Part shown: positions 46,946 through 55,184 of the stretch, piece after piece | Numbering within the stretch: the stretch's first letter is position 1 | Layout: the number at the start of each line of letters is the position of its first letter | Assembly (NCBI GenBank): GCA_016185345.1 | Contig: JACPNS010000015.1 | Coordinates: forward strand, 101,661-165,660 | Length of the DNA: 64,000 bases | Source: Solirubrobacterales bacterium | Lineage (GTDB): Bacteria; Actinomycetota; Thermoleophilia; Solirubrobacterales; JACPNS01 | Reading direction: 5' to 3' | The notes under the pieces: model-generated | The model's input: the letters and a program-made list of their open reading frames with translations, nothing else | Told to the model about the DNA's origin: nothing | Database searches by the model: none | Program-made: the position numbers and the translations under genes

Positions 46946-48280
46946 ATGTTTGACGCACTTTCAGAACGACTTCAAGAGACTCTCTCGGATGTCCGCGGTC
47001 GCGGCAAGCTGAGCGAGGACGACATCAACAAGGCGATGCGCGACATCCGCCTTGCGCTGCTCGAGGCGGACGTCAATTTCAAGGTCGTCAAGGACTTCAC
47101 CGCGCGCGTCAAAGCTCGCGCGCTGGGCGTAGATGTTCTCGAGTCGCTGAACCCCGGCCAGCAGGTCGTGAAGATCGTCGATGACGAACTGACCGCCCTG
47201 ATGGGCGAGTCGAGCCGCGAGATCGTCTTCGCGCAGAGCGCGCCGACCGTGATCCTGATGGCCGGTCTGCAGGGTTCAGGTAAGACCACCAACTGCGGAA
47301 AGCTCGCCCTGATGCTCAAGGGCCAGGGCAAAAAGGTCGGCATCGCCGCCTGCGACGTCTACCGCCCGGCCGCGATCGAGCAGCTCAAGGTTGTTGGCGA
47401 CCAGGTCGGAGCCAAGGTTTACGAGCAGGGTCAGGGCGACCCGGTGAAGATCGCCAAGTGGGCCGTCCAGGAATCGATCCAGAACCTCGACGACGTCCTG
47501 ATCGTCGACACCGCCGGCCGCCTGCACGTTGACTCCGACTTGATGGAAGAGCTGGCGAAGATCCGCAAGGAGGTCAAGCCGCACAACGTCCTGCTGGTCG
47601 TGGACGCGATGACGGGTCAGGACGCAGTCAACGTCGCAGAACAGTTCGCCGACACCGCCAACTTCGACGGCGTGATCATGACCAAGCTCGACGGCGACGC
47701 CCGAGGCGGCGCCGCGCTGAGCATCAAGGCCGTGACCGGCAAGCCGATCATGTACGCCTCGGTCGGCGAGAAGCTCGACCAGTTCGAGGTCTTCCATCCC
47801 GACCGCATGGCCGACCGCATCCTCGGCATGGGCGACGTGATGACCCTGATCGAGAAGGCCGAGTCGCAGATCGACGAGGAGACCGCGCTCGACATGGAGC
47901 GCAAGATCCGAAAGAACGAGCTGACCTTCGACGACTTCCTCGAGCAGATGAAGATGATGCGCAAGATGGGATCGCTCTCGAGCATCCTCGGGATGATGCC
48001 TGGCATCGACAAGAAGGCTTTGAAGAACGTCAACATCGACGAGAAGGAATTGGACCGGATTCAGGCGATCGTTTTGTCGATGACGCCGCAAGAGCGTGCC
48101 AACCCGAAGATCATCAACGGCAAGCGCCGCGTTCGGATTGCCAAGGGCTCGGGCACGAGCGTCCAGCAGGTCAACAAGCTGATCAAACAGTTCTCCGAGA
48201 TGAAGAAAATGATGAAGCGAATGACCGGCAAGGGCAAGAAGGGCATGCCGGATATGTCGCAGCTCATGGGACAGCGCTAA
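46946..48280 (+). CDS. ffh: Signal recognition particle protein Ffh
   Basis: Ffh binds signal sequences with the 4.5S RNA and docks on FtsY. The NG domain has AGLQGSGKTTNCGKLA at about residue 105, DVYRPAAIEQL, DTAGRLHVDSDLMEEL near 190 and TKLDGDARGGAAL near 248. The Met-rich M domain begins around residue 325 (EQMKMMRKMGSL) and ends KGMPDMSQLMGQR. Length 444 is typical. The SRP RNA gene is not visible in this window. Confidence 0.97.
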   Translation: MFDALSERLQETLSDVRGRGKLSEDDINKAMRDIRLALLEADVNFKVVKDFTARVKARALGVDVLESLNPGQQVVKIVDDELTALMGESSREIVFAQSAPTVILMAGLQGSGKTTNCGKLALMLKGQGKKVGIAACDVYRPAAIEQLKVVGDQVGAKVYEQGQGDPVKIAKWAVQESIQNLDDVLIVDTAGRLHVDSDLMEELAKIRKEVKPHNVLLVVDAMTGQDAVNVAEQFADTANFDGVIMTKLDGDARGGAALSIKAVTGKPIMYASVGEKLDQFEVFHPDRMADRILGMGDVMTLIEKAESQIDEETALDMERKIRKNELTFDDFLEQMKMMRKMGSLSSILGMMPGIDKKALKNVNIDEKELDRIQAIVLSMTPQERANPKIINGKRRVRIAKGSGTSVQQVNKLIKQFSEMKKMMKRMTGKGKKGMPDMSQLMGQR

Positions 48281-48288
48281 ACGCTTGG

Positions 48289-48294
48289 TACTCT
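48289..48294 (+). promoter_or_regulatory. -10-like hexamer for leaderless rpsP
   Basis: TACTCT ends 7 bases before GTG 48302. The pyrimidine-rich spacer CCTCCCC cannot act as a ribosome-binding site. Confidence 0.5.
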
Positions 48295-48301
48295 CCTCCC
48301 C

Positions 48302-48568
48302 GTGGTACGAATCAGACTCACACGAGTAGGCAACAAGAAGAACCCGATCTGGCGCATCGTGGTGGCGGACAAGCGTTCCCCCCGCGACGGTCGCGTGATC
48401 GAGAACGTCGGCACCTACAACCCCCAGACGGATCCTTCAACAGTCACGTTGAAGCAGGACCGCGTCGAGCATTGGATCGAAAAGGGCGCCAAGCCCACGC
48501 CGACCGTGCTCAAGCTGATGAAGACCCAGAGCCTTGACGCTGACGGCAAGCTCGTCGAAGTCAAGTAG
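48302..48568 (+). CDS. rpsP: 30S ribosomal protein S16
   Basis: The 88-residue protein begins with the standard VRIRLTRVGNKKNPIWRIVV followed by ADKRSPRDGR and NPQTDP. GTG start. First gene of the rpsP-khpA-rimM-trmD cluster found across bacteria. Confidence 0.97.
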   Translation: MVRIRLTRVGNKKNPIWRIVVADKRSPRDGRVIENVGTYNPQTDPSTVTLKQDRVEHWIEKGAKPTPTVLKLMKTQSLDADGKLVEVK

Positions 48569-48580
48569 TTTTTCCTCGCT

Positions 48581-48862
48581 GTGAGCGACGAAGCAACTTC
48601 TGTTCCGACCGAGGTCGAGGGTCCCCAGATGGAGGATCTGCTCGAAAACCTGGTCAAGGGTCTTGTCGACAAGCCCGAAGAGGTTTCTGTCGAAGGATTT
48701 GACGAGTCGGACGGCTCCGTCACGTTGGAGCTGCGCGTGGCCGAAGACGAGGCCGGCAAGGTCATCGGTCGCGGCGGACGCACGATCAACGCTTTGCGCC
48801 AGGTTGTCCGCGCTCACAAGGAAGCCCGCGGCCGCAAGGTCGTAGTCGACCTTGTCGATTAA
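48581..48862 (+). CDS. khpA: KH-domain RNA-binding protein KhpA
   Basis: A single type II KH domain with the GxxG loop in VIGRGGRTINALRQV makes up the C-terminal part of this 93-residue protein. About 20 acidic residues precede the domain. KhpA proteins bind diverse RNAs, often as a heterodimer with KhpB. The position between rpsP and rimM is conserved. Starts at GTG 48581, 12 bases after rpsP. Confidence 0.93.
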   Translation: MSDEATSVPTEVEGPQMEDLLENLVKGLVDKPEEVSVEGFDESDGSVTLELRVAEDEAGKVIGRGGRTINALRQVVRAHKEARGRKVVVDLVD

Positions 48863-48886
48863 TCAGCCGACCCTTCTTCTATCCCA

Positions 48887-49393
48887 ATGACCTTGGACCC
48901 GCAGGACCGCATCCAGATCGGAGTGGTCGGAAAGCCCCACGGCGTTCGCGGCGGTTTCTACTTTGACGGCGTCGTTGACGCGCCGGCGCTCGTCGCTGGC
49001 CTGAAGCTGTTCATCGGTGGCTCAACCTTCACTCTGGCCTCGCGCGGCGGAACCGACAAGCGACCGCTGCTGATACTCAACGAGATCAACAGCAAAGAGG
49101 CTATTGCTGAGCTGCGCGGCGAGATGGTCCGTGCTGAGCGCGGGGATCTGACGCCGCTGGGCGAGGGGGAGTGGTTTGCCGATGACCTGCTCGGTCTTGT
49201 GGTCGTGGATCAGACTGGCCGTACGCTTGGCAAAGTGATCCGCATGAACAACCTTCCATCGGCAGACGTACTCGAAGTCTCGCTTGATGACGGCGAGCAG
49301 CTGCTCGTTCCGATGATCAGGGACGCGATCCTCTCAATCGAACCCGGCGGAACCGGCTTGACCATCGACGCGGAGTTCCTGGGCATAGGCTGA
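48887..49393 (+). CDS. rimM: Ribosome maturation factor RimM
   Basis: RimM assists assembly of the 30S head near S19. The N-terminal domain shows IGVVGKPHGVRGGFYFDG, and a PRC-barrel follows with EWFADDLLGLVVVDQTGRTLG and LVPMIRDAILSIE. Length 168 residues is normal. It is followed six bases later by trmD. Confidence 0.95.
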   Translation: MTLDPQDRIQIGVVGKPHGVRGGFYFDGVVDAPALVAGLKLFIGGSTFTLASRGGTDKRPLLILNEINSKEAIAELRGEMVRAERGDLTPLGEGEWFADDLLGLVVVDQTGRTLGKVIRMNNLPSADVLEVSLDDGEQLLVPMIRDAILSIEPGGTGLTIDAEFLGIG

Positions 49394-49399
49394 TCAACC

Positions 49400-50089
49400 A
49401 TGCAGATAGATGTATTCACGCTGTTTCCCGAATGGTTTGACTGGTTCCGCGAACAGCGCCATATGAAGAACTTGGACGAGGCCGGGCACTCATTCGACAC
49501 CGTGGACATGCGGGCGACCACGCCAATCTCAAACAATCGCGTTGACGGCACGCCGTATGGCGGCGGCGCTGGGATGGTCATCCGGGTCGATGTTGTTGAG
49601 GAGGCCCTCCGTTGTCGTTACGAGGTGGACCCGGTCGACCTCGGTGGCCAGAGGCGGGTCGTGGTGCTGTCGCCGACGGGCCGACGCCTTGACGACCCGC
49701 TCACAGAAGAGTTGGCTGCTGGCGGTGACATGACGATCCTCTGCGGTCGCTATGAAGGTTTTGATCAGCGCGTGCACGACCATTTTGCGACTGACGTGAT
49801 CTCGATCGGCGACTACGTGCTCTCCGGCGGTGAGCTTGCGGCGATGGTTTTGATCGATGCCGTCACGCGCAGACTGCCTGAGGCGCACGGCGATCAGCGA
49901 AGCGCAAAGGAGGAATCCTTCAGCGCAGAGCTTGATGGCGCTCCCGAGTACCCGCATTACACGAGGCCGGAAGAGCATCGGGGCTGGAAGGTTCCGGATG
50001 TTCTGCTTTCGGGCCACCATGGCGAGATCGAGCGCTGGCGGCGCGAGCAGAGCGAATTGCGTCGGGACCAGCTAAAAGACGCCGATTAG
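49400..50089 (+). CDS. trmD: tRNA (guanine37-N1)-methyltransferase
   Basis: TrmD methylates G37 next to the anticodon and prevents frameshifts. The trefoil-knot SAM site shows [11 protein letters not shown] and [15 protein letters not shown]; the start [12 protein letters not shown] and the [16 protein letters not shown] segment are also diagnostic. 229 residues. The gene is followed by a hairpin with a T-tract before rplS. Confidence 0.97.
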   Translation: MQIDVFTLFPEWFDWFREQRHMKNLDEAGHSFDTVDMRATTPISNNRVDGTPYGGGAGMVIRVDVVEEALRCRYEVDPVDLGGQRRVVVLSPTGRRLDDPLTEELAAGGDMTILCGRYEGFDQRVHDHFATDVISIGDYVLSGGELAAMVLIDAVTRRLPEAHGDQRSAKEESFSAELDGAPEYPHYTRPEEHRGWKVPDVLLSGHHGEIERWRREQSELRRDQLKDAD

Positions 50090-50135
50090 CTACCATGAAT
50101 CGCGCGCGAAGCTGTTGTTTGGCTGGCGCGCCACC

Positions 50136-50163
50136 GCACGGGCTTGGCTCGTGCCATTTTTTT
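50136..50163 (+). terminator. Intrinsic terminator or attenuator in the rplS leader
   Basis: GCACGGGC (50136-50143) pairs with GCTCGTGC (50147-50154), including one G-T pair, around a 3-base TTG loop, and is followed after two bases by seven Ts (50157-50163). It is the only hairpin in the window with a full T-tract. It lies 47 bases after the trmD stop and 66 bases before the rplS ATG, so it either ends the trmD transcript or attenuates rplS. Confidence 0.75.
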
Positions 50164-50228
50164 GCAGCGGACCGGTTCCAGAGCCGTTTCTCGCCGCGCG
50201 AAGTCTTTCTCCACGAACAGGTAATCCC

Positions 50229-50903
50229 ATGAGCACGATCATTGACAAGCTTGAAAAGGCCCAACTGAGGCCAGTTCCGAACTTCGACGCAGGTGACCGC
50301 GTCCGCGTCCACTTCCAGGTCGTCGAAGGTACCCGCAAACGTACGCAGGTTTTCGAGGGTGTTGTGATCAAGCGCCAGGGGAGCGGTGCGCGTGAAACTT
50401 TCACTGTGCGCAAGCAGTCCTTTGGTGTCGGCGTGGAGCGTACGTTCCCGGTGCACTCGACCAAGATCGAGAAGATCGAGGTCGCCGCCCGCGGCGAAGT
50501 GCGTCGCGCGAAGCTCTACTACCTGCGTGACCGCGTCGGTAAGCGAGCGCGTGTCCGCGAGCGTGCATGGACCCCGGCAGAGCAGCAGCGCCTGGAGGCC
50601 GAGCAGGCCGAGCTGGCTGGTGCGTTCGACGCCCAGGGCGCCCAAGCAGAAGCAGAACTTGTAGTCCCAGAAGTCGAAGAGACTGAGGACACTGACGCTG
50701 AGGGAACCGAAGCCGCCGAGACCGAGAAATCTGAAGAGGCGCCAGAGGCTGACGCCGCTGAGGAGGTCCAGGCAGCTGAGGAAACCCCGGCAGAAGAGGC
50801 TGTTGCCGAGGAAGCTCCCGTGCCCGAGGCCGAGGCTGAAGAGGCGCCGACCGATGAAGCTGCGGCCCACGAAGCTCCGGCGGACGACGCCGACAAGAGC
50901 TAA
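50229..50903 (+). CDS. rplS: 50S ribosomal protein L19 with long acidic C-terminal extension
   Basis: The first 115 residues are a normal L19, which bridges the subunits: [20 protein letters not shown], then [17 protein letters not shown] and [18 protein letters not shown]. Another 105 or so residues follow that are almost entirely Glu, Ala, Asp, Pro and Thr, for a total of 224. The tail has no known motif and is probably unstructured. ATG 50229 is the family start; AGG lies upstream (ACAGGTAATCCC). Frame and codon use stay consistent, so the tail looks real rather than a frameshift. Confidence 0.93.
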   Translation: MSTIIDKLEKAQLRPVPNFDAGDRVRVHFQVVEGTRKRTQVFEGVVIKRQGSGARETFTVRKQSFGVGVERTFPVHSTKIEKIEVAARGEVRRAKLYYLRDRVGKRARVRERAWTPAEQQRLEAEQAELAGAFDAQGAQAEAELVVPEVEETEDTDAEGTEAAETEKSEEAPEADAAEEVQAAEETPAEEAVAEEAPVPEAEAEEAPTDEAAAHEAPADDADKS

Positions 50904-50921
50904 TCCGGGCCAACGCCCCTC

Positions 50922-51644
50922 ATGCCTGACTCTGCGGACCCGTCGACGCCCGACGTCGACCGCGGCAAGGACGACGACCAGGGCGGCAGCGAGTCTCTCA
51001 TAGAACTCGTGGTGATCGTTGCCGTGGCGGTCGGGCTTGCCCTGATGATCCAAGCGTTTGTCGTCAAGCCTTACCGGATTCCAAGCCGATCGATGGTTCC
51101 CGAGCTTCAGGTCGGACAACGCGTGCTCGTAAATCGAATCGATGGCCGTTTTGGCACTCCCGACCGAGGCGACGTCGTTGTATTTCGTCCGCCAGTTGGA
51201 GCCGGCGACAACACCTGCGGCGTCAAGGATGGCCAGGAATATCTTCCCGGCAAGGTCTACGTTTCCGGAAACGAGGGTGCGCTCGCCGAACGCATGGCGT
51301 GCCCGCTCGGTACGGCGGGCAAGTACGAGGAGACCTACATCAAGCGCGTCATCGGTCTGCCCGGAGAACGCCTGAAGATCATTCGTGGGCGCGCGTACAT
51401 CAACGGCGAGAAGCTGAAGGAGGACTACATCAATCCGGGCGGTAGTTGCGACGTGCCGGACGCCGTTGCCAGCGACTGCACATACTCACTCGAAATCACG
51501 ATTCCGCCGGACAGCTTTTTCATGATGGGTGACAACCGTGACGCCAGTGACGACAGCAGGTATTGGGGCCCGATTGCCAAAGAGAATGTCATCGGCGAAG
51601 CCTTTATGACGTATTGGCCGCCCAAACGCATCGGACTGCTTTAG
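50922..51644 (+). CDS. lepB: Signal peptidase I (first of two)
   Basis: This membrane-anchored protease removes signal peptides. One membrane helix (LIELVVIVAVAVGLALMIQA) follows a charged N terminus. The catalytic Ser57 lies in IPSRSMVP and Lys141 in YIKRVIGLPGE; the MMGDNRDASDDSRYWGP box is complete. A segment of about 45 residues between the two catalytic boxes contains two cysteines (DNTCGVKDG; ERMACPLG). 240 residues. It pairs with a second copy immediately downstream. Confidence 0.95.
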   Translation: MPDSADPSTPDVDRGKDDDQGGSESLIELVVIVAVAVGLALMIQAFVVKPYRIPSRSMVPELQVGQRVLVNRIDGRFGTPDRGDVVVFRPPVGAGDNTCGVKDGQEYLPGKVYVSGNEGALAERMACPLGTAGKYEETYIKRVIGLPGERLKIIRGRAYINGEKLKEDYINPGGSCDVPDAVASDCTYSLEITIPPDSFFMMGDNRDASDDSRYWGPIAKENVIGEAFMTYWPPKRIGLL

Positions 51645-51667
51645 TACCCGCGAACGACTTACCTGAG

Positions 51668-52405
51668 ATGACTGATAAAGACAACCCCTTAGCCGGCCCC
51701 GAGTCCGGCACCAGTAAGAAGCAGCTCAACCCGGTCGCAGAGACTGTTGTGATTGTGGTTGCCGCTCTGGTTTTCGCGTTCCTGATTCAGTGGCTCTTGG
51801 TCAAGCCTTACAAGATTCCGAGTCCGTCGATGGTTCCGACACTCGAAACTGGTCAGCGCGTTCTCGTGAACCGCATCGAGGGTCGATTTGGTACCCCGGA
51901 GCGCTTTGATGTTGTGGTCTTCCACCCGCCGCCAGGGGCAGATGCCCAGCAGTGCGGCATCCAGAACGGCGCGTCGTTCGGCCCGGCGCCAGGACAGACC
52001 TACCGTGGCGTGCCTGCCCTGGAAGATCTGCCGACCGAAGCCGAGGCCTCGTTCATGGCCTGCCCGGTTGCCAACCAGGGCGCGCAGGACCAGGCATACA
52101 TCAAGCGCGTCGTCGGTTTGCCAGGAGACAGATTCAAGATCGTCAAGGGCCGTGCATATGTCAATGGCAAGATGCTTGACGAGCCGTACATCAACACCGA
52201 GCAGAGCTGCGAAGACCCTGCAAGCTCCACACTCAACTGCACCTTCTCGCGCGAGTTCACAATCCCGGACGGGAAGTATTTCATGATGGGCGACAACCGG
52301 AACAACAGCGACGACAGTCGTTTTTGGGGCCCGATCCCCAAAAGCAGCATGGTTGGTGAAGCCTTCGCCACCTACTGGCCGCCCAACCGCATCGGCGGCC
52401 TTTAG
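51668..52405 (+). CDS. lepB: Signal peptidase I (second of two)
   Basis: A tandem paralogue of the gene before it, with 245 residues: membrane helix TVVIVVAALVFAFLIQWLLV, catalytic Ser54 in IPSPSMVP, Lys146 in YIKRVVGLPGD, and MMGDNRNNSDDSRFWGP. The insert between the catalytic boxes is longer and different in sequence (QQCGIQNGASFGPAPGQT), which suggests the copies may differ in substrate choice. It starts 23 bases after the first copy. Confidence 0.95.
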   Translation: MTDKDNPLAGPESGTSKKQLNPVAETVVIVVAALVFAFLIQWLLVKPYKIPSPSMVPTLETGQRVLVNRIEGRFGTPERFDVVVFHPPPGADAQQCGIQNGASFGPAPGQTYRGVPALEDLPTEAEASFMACPVANQGAQDQAYIKRVVGLPGDRFKIVKGRAYVNGKMLDEPYINTEQSCEDPASSTLNCTFSREFTIPDGKYFMMGDNRNNSDDSRFWGPIPKSSMVGEAFATYWPPNRIGGL

Positions 52406-52429
52406 GGTTCCTACCGCCGACGCGGTGGT

Positions 52430-52435
52430 TAGCGT
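52430..52435 (+). promoter_or_regulatory. -10-like hexamer for rnhB
   Basis: TAGCGT ends 8 bases before ATG 52444. The spacer GAACCACC has no Shine-Dalgarno sequence. Confidence 0.35.
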
Positions 52436-52443
52436 GAACCACC

Positions 52444-53079
52444 ATGCCGACCTCTCAGCTTCTTGATTTTGACCGCGCGCGCGGATCGCGTGTCGCCGGC
52501 GCTGATGAAGTCGGTCGCGGGTGTCTCGCCGGCCCAATCGTGGCCGCTGCGGTCGCATTCGACTATGAAACGATCGGTGACCAAGACCTCTCGACCCTTG
52601 AGCACTTGAAGGATTCGAAGAAGCTTTCGGCGCCGAGCCGCGAGATGCTCTTTGGTGAGATCACTCGGCTGGCTTCTTCGGTTGCGTTGGTCTCTCGATC
52701 GGCCAACTACATCGACCTGGTGGGGCTCCACCGTACAAACCTTCATTGCCTCGGTTCGGCGCTGTCGCGGGTGAATACGCCCGGCACTGCTCTGCTCAGC
52801 GATGGCTATATGCCATTTGGACTCGGAGATCCGTGCGAGGCAGTCGTCAAGGGCGATGCAACGAGCGCTGCGATCGCGGCAGCGTCGATCATCGCCAAGG
52901 TGTCTCGCGACCGCTACATGAACCAGGTTGCCACGGCTTACCCCGACTATGCGTTCGACAAGCACGTCGGCTACGCCACCCCCGTGCATCGCGAAGCGAT
53001 CATCGAGTTCGGTCCGACACCGATCCATCGCCGCTCGTTTGCATCGACTGCCTACGAGCAGTTCCAGCGCGTCGCCTGA
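52444..53079 (+). CDS. rnhB: Ribonuclease HII
   Basis: RNase HII removes ribonucleotides from DNA. The active-site motif GADEVGRGCLAGP (Asp and Glu), the later LSDGYMPF (Asp) and the KGDATSAAIAAASIIAKVSRD segment are all present. 211 residues. It follows the signal peptidases as in mycobacteria, and the window also carries RNase HI at its far end. Confidence 0.95.
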   Translation: MPTSQLLDFDRARGSRVAGADEVGRGCLAGPIVAAAVAFDYETIGDQDLSTLEHLKDSKKLSAPSREMLFGEITRLASSVALVSRSANYIDLVGLHRTNLHCLGSALSRVNTPGTALLSDGYMPFGLGDPCEAVVKGDATSAAIAAASIIAKVSRDRYMNQVATAYPDYAFDKHVGYATPVHREAIIEFGPTPIHRRSFASTAYEQFQRVA

Positions 53080-53096
53080 GCTTTTTCGCGCCGCGA

Positions 53097-53513
53097 TCAG
53101 AACGCGTCTTCCAGGTGCTCAAGCGAGAGCACGTCGTGTGACCGCGAGACCGTGACCGCAAAGGCGTCGAAACGGAAGTTGGTGAAGGTCAGGTTTCGTG
53201 GGTCGGACCTTCGGCGCACATCGTCAACCAACCAGCGCCTGGCGAGCATACGGATCTGATTCTGCTTGCGGCGATCGATCGACTCAAAGGGGGAGTAGCC
53301 GATCTTCCCGCCCTGCCCGCGGGCGACGAGGGTTTTGACCTCGGCGATTACGAGCGTGTTTCCGTCGATGGCAAGGAGATCGAGTTCGCCTTCTCGCCAT
53401 CGAACATTGTGATCGACGATCTGCCAACCGCGCCGGGTCACGTACTCGCGCACTGCGAGCTCACCGACGCGGCCGACCGCGGGCCGCTGGTCGGGTTTGA
53501 TTGGAGAAGCCAT
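53097..53513 (-). CDS. yraN: YraN/UPF0102 family endonuclease-like protein
   Basis: The 138-residue protein carries the nuclease-fold core GRVGELAVREYVTRRGW, GELDLLAIDGNTLVIAEVK (Asp, Glu and Lys of a PD-(D/E)xK-like site) and ends in LSLEHLEDAF. The role is not firmly known; the family is usually coded on the same strand between rnhB and comM. Here it points the opposite way, converging with rnhB (17-base gap) and divergent from comM. I chose ATG 53513; an upstream ATG adds 12 poorly conserved residues. Confidence 0.88.
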   Translation of the reverse strand: MASPIKPDQRPAVGRVGELAVREYVTRRGWQIVDHNVRWREGELDLLAIDGNTLVIAEVKTLVARGQGGKIGYSPFESIDRRKQNQIRMLARRWLVDDVRRRSDPRNLTFTNFRFDAFAVTVSRSHDVLSLEHLEDAF

Positions 53514-53678
53514 GCAGCAACTATGCCGCGCGATCGCGTTGCATTTCAAGACCGACCTGAAGAATCTTCGGCGCGACTTTCAAACAATTCGCGCGCTGGC
53601 CAAATCGTTTGATTTTCGGAGCAGACAAATTCGATTTCGGTCTTGCAACGTCACACGTGCATCGGCAGTCTGCTCGGC

Positions 53679-55184
53679 ATGCTCGCCAAGGCTACGACAT
53701 ACGCAATCAACGGCGTAACCGCTCGACGCGTGACCGTCGAGGTCGATATTCGCAGCGGCCTGCCCGCCTTTTCGGTGGTCGGACTGCCTGATGCAGCGGT
53801 GCGTGAATCACGCGAGAGAGTCCGTGCAGCGCTCCTGAATGAAGGTTTTGAGTTTCCCCAGCGCCGCATCACTGTGAACCTTGCGCCGGCCGAGCTGCAG
53901 AAGGCCGGACCGTCATTTGATCTCGCGATCGCTTTCGCGATCCTCGCCGCCAGCGCACAGATCGATTCCGAGCTGTTCGGACGCGCGGCACTGATCGGTG
54001 AGCTCTCGCTCGATGGCGCCGTCCAGCCAGTTCGCGGCTCACTCGCCGTTGCCGAGGCGGCGCACCGAGACGAGATCACGACCCTCGTGGTGCCGCTGGC
54101 AAACGCGCGAGAAGCCGGCCTCGTGGCTCGAGACCCGGTCGCTCCAGTGAGAAGACTGTCAGATCTGAAAGATGTTGGCGATGGAGTCTGGCAAGAGATT
54201 CCAGCAGATCCAGCGCCGGCCGCCCAGCTACCGATCGGGCCAGATTTGAAGGATCTGCGCGGACACGAGTTCAGTCAGCGAGCGCTGGAGATCGCGGCGG
54301 CCGGAGGCCATCACGTCTTGTTCAAGGGCCCTCCGGGCTGCGGCAAGACGATGCTCGCGCGGAGGCTGCCATCGATCTTGCCGCCGATGACGCGGCGCGA
54401 AGCAATCGAGGTAACTCGCATGCAGAGCATTGCCGGGAGCCTGCGAATCGACGGGCTGGCCACGGAGCGACCCTTTCGCGCGCCCCATCACTCGATCAGT
54501 GCTTCGGGACTGACGGGCGGCGGCCCCTCGCCGATGCCCGGGGAGGTGACGCTGGCCTCCAACGGCGTGCTCTTCCTTGACGAACTTGCCGAGTTCTCGA
54601 CGCGCACACTTGAGTCACTCCGCGAACCACTTGAGGCAGGCTCGATCGCCGTCACCCGCGGCCAACGCACGCATGTGTACCCAGCTCGATTCATGCTTGT
54701 GGCTGCCACCAATCCTTGCCCGTGCGGTGCGGGCGGAAATCACTGCCGCTGCAGCGCGGCAGAAGTGGCGCGGTACGAGCGGAGGCTCTCTGGCCCGCTG
54801 CTCGATCGCTTCGACATGCACTGCCGGGTTGATCGTCCGTCCCCGGCCGAGGTCGAGGCAGGGCCCGTGAATGAATCGGCGCCGGTGAGGCTTCGCGTCG
54901 AGAAAGCTCGCGCCCGCCAGGAGGATCGCTTTTCGGGGATCGACATTCACTGCAACGGCCAGCTCGACGGCGCGCAGACTCGCCGCCTGCTCAAGCCACC
55001 GGATCCCGTGAGCGACCTGCTCAACGAGGCCTACCGGCGCAAGTCGCTCTCGCTCCGCGGTTACGACAGATCGTTGCGCGTGGCTCGCACGATCGCCGAC
55101 CTCGACGACCGTGACGAAGTCTCAGAGGGCGACATGGCCGAGGCATTGTCATTCCGGGCGATCGAAATCGGAGCGTTGGTGTGA
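53679..55184 (+). CDS. comM: Mg-chelatase-like AAA+ ATPase ComM/YifB
   Basis: ComM is a helicase that drives branch migration during natural transformation; homologues are also found in bacteria not known to be competent. The N-terminal domain (INGVTARRVTVEVDIRSGLP, then GLPDAAVRESRERVRAAL) precedes an AAA+ core with Walker A GPPGCGKTM at about residue 217, Walker B VLFLDELAEF, and a small zinc-like cluster CPCGAGGNHCRC. 501 residues from ATG 53679. No ribosome-binding site is evident in front. Stop overlaps the dprA start by GTGA. Confidence 0.93.
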   Translation: MLAKATTYAINGVTARRVTVEVDIRSGLPAFSVVGLPDAAVRESRERVRAALLNEGFEFPQRRITVNLAPAELQKAGPSFDLAIAFAILAASAQIDSELFGRAALIGELSLDGAVQPVRGSLAVAEAAHRDEITTLVVPLANAREAGLVARDPVAPVRRLSDLKDVGDGVWQEIPADPAPAAQLPIGPDLKDLRGHEFSQRALEIAAAGGHHVLFKGPPGCGKTMLARRLPSILPPMTRREAIEVTRMQSIAGSLRIDGLATERPFRAPHHSISASGLTGGGPSPMPGEVTLASNGVLFLDELAEFSTRTLESLREPLEAGSIAVTRGQRTHVYPARFMLVAATNPCPCGAGGNHCRCSAAEVARYERRLSGPLLDRFDMHCRVDRPSPAEVEAGPVNESAPVRLRVEKARARQEDRFSGIDIHCNGQLDGAQTRRLLKPPDPVSDLLNEAYRRKSLSLRGYDRSLRVARTIADLDDRDEVSEGDMAEALSFRAIEIGALV

